NCBI GenBank assembly: GCA_945787595.1 | Contig: CALZJV010000683.1 | Span: 1-10,193 of the forward strand | Source of the DNA: an uncultured Desulfobacterales bacterium | Lineage (GTDB): Bacteria > Desulfobacterota > Desulfobacteria > Desulfobacterales > JAFDCJ01 | DNA length: 10,193 nucleotides | Reading direction: 5' to 3' | Part shown: positions 7,690 to 10,193 of the stretch, one piece after another | How the letters are laid out: the number at the start of each line of letters is the position of its first letter | How positions within the stretch are numbered: the first letter of the stretch is position 1 | Notes under the pieces: model-generated | Told to the model about the DNA's origin: nothing | The model's database searches: none | What the model saw: the letters and a program-made list of their open reading frames with translations, nothing else | Translations under genes and position numbers: made by a program

Positions 7690-7822
7690 TAGACTTCCAG
7701 ATAAAGTTTTTGGACTGCGTTATCAGTTGCCCCCCTTCAACAACGTACTAATTGTACGCCTTACTCAGGAAGGCTCCTTCTAGTCCGCTGAAAGAGGACC
7801 AAAAGCATTATCTGAAAGCCTA
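7690..7822 (-). repeat. Palindromic multi-hairpin element in the sucA leader
   Basis: A 24-nt arm at 7690-7713 is the reverse complement of 7799-7822 at 20 of 24 positions (core CAGATAAAGTTTTTGG against CCAAAAGCATTATCTG). On the minus strand the enclosed 85 nt holds further small stems in order: GTCC/GGAC, GCCTT/AAGGC, CGTAC/GTACG and GTTG/CAAC. In RNA this predicts a long closing stem with several side hairpins. It ends 11 nt before the sucA ATG, next to its ribosome site. It could be a MITE-like insertion that became part of the leader, or a structured regulatory RNA. No second copy is in this window. Confidence 0.65.
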
Positions 7823-7837
7823 GAAATAGTAATGCCG

Positions 7838-7857
7838 GTCGGAAACGGTCCTCCGAC
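7838..7857. other. Small hairpin in the upstream sucA leader
   Basis: GTCGGA (7838-7843) pairs with TCCGAC (7852-7857) around an 8-nt loop. It lies between the sucA promoter and the palindromic element, so it would be in the leader transcript. There is no adjoining T run on the transcribed strand. Confidence 0.3.
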
Positions 7858-7901
7858 ACCCCCCAATGAGAGACGGAGGCAGCCCAATGCGTCTAAGGCG
7901 G

Positions 7902-7930
7902 ATAATAGGGAAAATAAGGTTGCCTGTCAA
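7902..7930 (-). promoter_or_regulatory. Strong sigma-70 promoter for the suc operon
   Basis: On the minus strand a perfect -35 TTGACA (7925-7930), an optimal 17-bp spacer and TATTAT (7902-7907, 5/6 to TATAAT). Transcription would start near 7895 and leave a leader of about 217 nt before sucA, containing the palindromic element. This is the best promoter in the window. Confidence 0.78.
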
Positions 7931-7966
7931 ATTATAAATGCTATGTTTTTATTAACCTAGGCTGAA

Positions 7967-8056
7967 AGGTTCAGGCCTGCCCTGGCCTCCCCTCTCTCCG
8001 AGCTGTAAGCTCTACGAGCAGGAAGCCGGCCTGTAAGCCTACGGGCTGGAAGCGGG
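7967..8056. repeat. GC-rich intergenic repeat, copy B (inverted relative to copy A)
   Basis: This 90-bp segment matches the reverse complement of 3245-3334 almost throughout, sharing for example CCCTGGCCTCCCCTCTCTCC and GAGCTGTAAGCTCTACGAGC, with about five substitutions. It contains the same GAGCT-GTA-AGCTC palindrome. It lies upstream of the suc promoter, so copies A and B bracket sucA and sucB in opposite orientation, about 4.6 kb apart. Confidence 0.85.
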
Positions 8057-8177
8057 AACCGCTCAGTTTAGTACCTATTTATTGAAATCACATCATGTTT
8101 GCGCATGATTTATGCCATAATCAGACTGAATATTTTAGGAATGCTATCGATTTTAATAGAAAAGACAAAGACAGAGC

Positions 8178-8222
8178 GAAGCCTCCGGCTCGTAGGGGTT
8201 GTAGCGCCTACGCCTCGGAGAG
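8178..8222. repeat. GC-rich intergenic repeat, copy C (degenerate fragment)
   Basis: CTCCGGCTCGTAG followed by a GCGCCTACGCCTCGGAGAGC segment resembles the GGCTTCCGGCTCGTAG ... AGCTCGGAGAG part of copy A in the same orientation, with several changes and a short insertion. GTAGCGCCTAC is itself a palindrome. This is a diverged or partial copy. The sequence from 8057 to 8177 shows nothing I can interpret. Confidence 0.55.
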
Positions 8223-8232
8223 CGATACCACA

Positions 8233-8267
8233 AATCTTCAATCTTAAATCGTCAATATTCAATTCCG
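8233..8267. repeat. 7-nt tandem array (AATCTTC-type), array 3
   Basis: Five consecutive heptamers: AATCTTC, AATCTTA, AATCGTC, AATATTC and AATTCCG, an exact seven-base period with drifting sequence. It follows copy C directly. From 8268 to 8341 I see no interpretable feature. Confidence 0.65.
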
Positions 8268-8402
8268 GCTTGTCCGGGTTGGGTATTTATTTTAATATTG
8301 AAATAGGGTAATTTAGCGGGATGGGAATTCTAAGACGTTTGCTTAGTGCTTCGATTCACAATGACAGTGACATATAATTATTGACCAATTAAACATAGTT
8401 GC

Positions 8403-8472
8403 TTACTCAGCACTAAGTCCTGAGTGAGTAAATACGGTATCGCATTTACGAATCGCTGGACTTAGCTAGTGC
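8403..8472. other. Large imperfect hairpin upstream of the HD-GYP/HDOD gene
   Basis: GCACTAAGTCC (8410-8420) is complementary to GGACTTAG plus TGC (8458-8465 and 8470-8472), the right arm being split by an extra CTAG. Inside it GTAAAT and ATTTAC pair around CG-GTAT-CG, and TTACTC (8403-8408) can alternatively pair with GAGTAA (8426-8431). A further copy of the arm word, CTTAGTGCT, lies at 8342-8350. The right arm abuts the MITE-like element, which may have disturbed it. There is no T run. The function is unknown. Confidence 0.45.
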
Positions 8473-8661
8473 CCATCCATAAATCGGTTAAAATTAGTTT
8501 GGGCACTATATGGTGTTTCCAATCCAGAAATGCGGATTTTTGTCCAAGGTCAAGGAAATCAAACGTTTGTGCGGAGACGTAGCTGGCTGCGTCGCACAAA
8601 CAAACGCGCTGATTGACGCCGAGATTGGGTAAAAAAACCATTTATGGATGGAAACAAGCTA
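8464..8661. mobile_element. MITE-like non-autonomous element with terminal inverted repeats
   Basis: The left end CCATCCATAAATCGGTT (8473-8489) and right end AACCATTTATGGATGG (8636-8651) are inverted repeats: 12 bp perfect plus AACC, with one 1-nt gap. The pairing may extend outward weakly to 8469 and 8655. AGCTA occurs immediately outside both ends (8464-8468 and 8657-8661), a candidate 5-bp target duplication. Inside is a strong stem, GTTTGTGC (8565-8572) with GCACAAAC (8594-8601) capped by GACG/CGTC, and a left-end dyad TAGTGCCCA / TGGGCACTA (8467-8475, 8500-8508). There is no open reading frame, so movement would need a transposase in trans. It ends about 40 bp before the HD-GYP/HDOD start and may affect that gene's expression. 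Confidence 0.65.
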
Positions 8662-8701
8662 ATAGCCTGCACTTGACAACAACTTTCGGATTGAAAAAAT
8701 C

Positions 8702-10174
8702 ATGGCAGATATTGACATCCCTAAAGACAAAATTGAATTCAGGTATTTTATTCTAGAGGTTATTGGAACTCTGACTGCGATGATCGAAGAAAAAGATCCT
8801 TTTTTAAAAAAGCATTCTGTGCGTGTGGCCGACAATAGTGCCAATTTTTGCGAGGAGTTTAAGATCTTTGATGAAGAGGGAATTGAATCAATTTATTATG
8901 CCGGTATGCTGCACGATATCGGCATTATCGGGGTACCTGTAGATATATTACAAAAAGTCGACCAACTTACCGAAGAGGAAATGATCTGGATCAAAAAACA
9001 TCCCGTCCGCGGGGAAAAAATTCTCTCCGATCTCGATTACCTGAAAGAGATTTTGCCGATGATTCGCCACCACCATGAAGCAATAGATGGAAGCGGCTAT
9101 CCAGATGGTTTGAAAGGTAGCGAGATTCCCCTCGGCGGCAGGATCCTGTGTCTGTTCAATTATTTTGACAGTCTGGTATTTCCCCGTTCCTCCAAACAGG
9201 CAATGAGTACAAAAGATGCACTGGCAGCCATCAAAATCGAGGCGGGTACGTTGTTTGATGAAAATCTAGTTCCGGATTTTATGAAGTTCATGGACTCAAA
9301 CTCCGGTAAATCACCGGATTTTATGTTAAAAAAAGAGACGACCTCCATGAAGCAAATCTTCACAACCATTTTTAAAAAATTTATGGCCGGAAAGCTAAAG
9401 CCGCCGGTAATGCCTCAGGTCGTCCGGGATATACAAGAGGTGATTAAACGGCCGGCATCAGGCTCTGATGAATTGGCTAAAGTCATCGAAATAGATCCGG
9501 TCATATCCCTGCGCTTGATTTCTGTCGCAAACAGTCCGATCTACCGCGGGGTTATAGAGATTCGCAATGTAAAAAAAGCGATTCCGCGTCTGGGCCTAAA
9601 GGAAACCCTCAACCTCGTCATTGCCATCGCCAATAAAGGTCTGTATGAAACCGATAAGGTTCAATATAAAATTTTGATGGATAAACTGTGGGGACACTCA
9701 CTGGCCTGTGCCTATGGCGCCAAATTGATCGCTCAGAATTTGAAACTCGAGGATCCGGAAAACTTTTTTTTGATGGGTCTGACCCATGATATCGGTAAAA
9801 TTCTATTGCTGAAGGCGTTTAGCGGGGTTTCCAAGCAAAAAAGGTTAAACATGGACGCGATCATGGCCAATATTCAAGAAGCCCACATCAGCCTTGGCAG
9901 CTTGCTTGTCAAACGCTGGGGATTCGATGATAAATTTATTGACGTCATCACTCACCATGAAGACACGAATTTTAGCGAGGATGCGCCACATGAAATACTC
10001 GTCGTTCATTTGGCCAATATGCTCACCCGCATACTCGGTTTTAGCCTGTTTGAAGAAGAAGTGGATTTTACCGAGCTTCAATCCGCCCAGATTCTCAAAA
10101 TAGCGCCGGAAACCCTAGAAAGCATCGGGCAGGAACTCAAGCAGATCCTTCAGAGTGTTGCGCACCTTTTTTGA
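8702..10174 (+). CDS. HD-GYP/HDOD two-domain signalling protein
   Basis: A 490-aa cytoplasmic protein with two HD-superfamily modules and no receiver, PAS or membrane part. The N-terminal half (about 14-200) is HD-GYP, the cyclic-di-GMP phosphodiesterase family: His38, His71-Asp72 (HDIG), His100, the HHHE cluster (123-126) and DGSGYPDGLKG (129-139) are present. Two usual positions differ. HDIGK is HDIGI (Ile75), and the ADxFD metal Asp is Asn153 in LFNYFDSL, so activity is doubtful. The C-terminal half (about 232-445) is HDOD: MPQVVRDIQEVI, IDPVISLRLISVANSP, then WGHS (His332), THDIGK (His362-Asp363), His395, WGF, THHE (His418/His419) and VVHLANML. HDOD proteins often link c-di-GMP or stress signals to motility or regulation. 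The start is the first ATG in the open frame (a stop lies at 8663-8665); its ribosome site is weak. It is transcribed away from the suc genes, with a MITE-like element just upstream. Confidence 0.92.
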   Translation: MADIDIPKDKIEFRYFILEVIGTLTAMIEEKDPFLKKHSVRVADNSANFCEEFKIFDEEGIESIYYAGMLHDIGIIGVPVDILQKVDQLTEEEMIWIKKHPVRGEKILSDLDYLKEILPMIRHHHEAIDGSGYPDGLKGSEIPLGGRILCLFNYFDSLVFPRSSKQAMSTKDALAAIKIEAGTLFDENLVPDFMKFMDSNSGKSPDFMLKKETTSMKQIFTTIFKKFMAGKLKPPVMPQVVRDIQEVIKRPASGSDELAKVIEIDPVISLRLISVANSPIYRGVIEIRNVKKAIPRLGLKETLNLVIAIANKGLYETDKVQYKILMDKLWGHSLACAYGAKLIAQNLKLEDPENFFLMGLTHDIGKILLLKAFSGVSKQKRLNMDAIMANIQEAHISLGSLLVKRWGFDDKFIDVITHHEDTNFSEDAPHEILVVHLANMLTRILGFSLFEEEVDFTELQSAQILKIAPETLESIGQELKQILQSVAHLF

Positions 10175-10193
10175 GAAAATGGCCGCTATCCTA

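Noticed and set aside
8099..8311. Open frame of 70 codons on the plus strand between sucA and the HD-GYP/HDOD gene
   Set aside because: It runs across repeat copy C and the third heptamer array, has no ribosome site and no recognisable protein pattern.
8673..8701. TTGACA just before the HD-GYP/HDOD start as its promoter
   Set aside because: A 17-bp spacer would put the -10 over the last bases before the ATG with a poor match, requiring a transcript that starts inside the gene. A TATAAT at 8373-8378 lacks a convincing -35.
10179..10193. Possible start of a following gene (ATG GCC GCT ATC CTA) four bases after the HD-GYP/HDOD stop
   Set aside because: Only five codons are visible before the window ends and there is no Shine-Dalgarno, so it cannot be supported.

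Overview
The window holds five minus-strand genes and one plus-strand gene, separated by unusually repeat-rich intergenic DNA. It looks like a mid-GC bacterial chromosome. The repeat style, the GAF/ABM gene pair and the signalling gene remind me of Desulfobacterota (Desulfobacterales-like sulfate reducers). That placement is recollection and inference, not proof.

The central block, read right to left on the minus strand, encodes the 2-oxoglutarate dehydrogenase complex: sucA (E1, 7678 to 4928, intact), sucB (E2, 4676 to 3353) and lpd (E3, 2917 to 1503). A near-consensus sigma-70 promoter (TTGACA, 17 bp, TATTAT) lies about 220 bp upstream of sucA. sucB and lpd each carry a short out-of-frame loss at a conserved position. 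In lpd about 16 nt are missing just after the FAD-binding GSGPGG motif. In sucB about 35 nt are missing just before the catalytic DHRIVDG motif. Both reading frames recover afterwards and run to the natural stop, so the lesions are clean. Either the complex is decaying (E1 kept, E2 and E3 broken) or the assembly has lost bases twice. Raw reads would decide.

To the left are a 209-aa GAF-domain protein (1116 to 487) and a 99-aa ABM-fold protein (355 to 56). The GAF gene has its own likely promoter and a long leader of about 315 nt.

To the right, the 1,023 bp between sucA and the plus-strand gene contain a palindromic, multi-hairpin element touching the sucA start region, an inverted copy of a roughly 90-bp GC-rich repeat also found between sucB and lpd, a heptamer array, a large hairpin, and a MITE-like element of about 190 bp with terminal inverted repeats and a candidate 5-bp target duplication. 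The plus-strand gene at 8702-10174 encodes an HD-GYP plus HDOD fusion. Its HD-GYP half has two altered catalytic-site positions while its HDOD half keeps a complete HD metal-site pattern.

The strongest observations for follow-up are the paired lesions in sucB and lpd, the structured element in the sucA leader, the three degenerate 7-nt repeat arrays, the inverted repeat pair bracketing sucAB, and the MITE-like insertion upstream of the HD-GYP/HDOD gene. I found no CRISPR array, tRNA, rRNA, transposase or defence gene.
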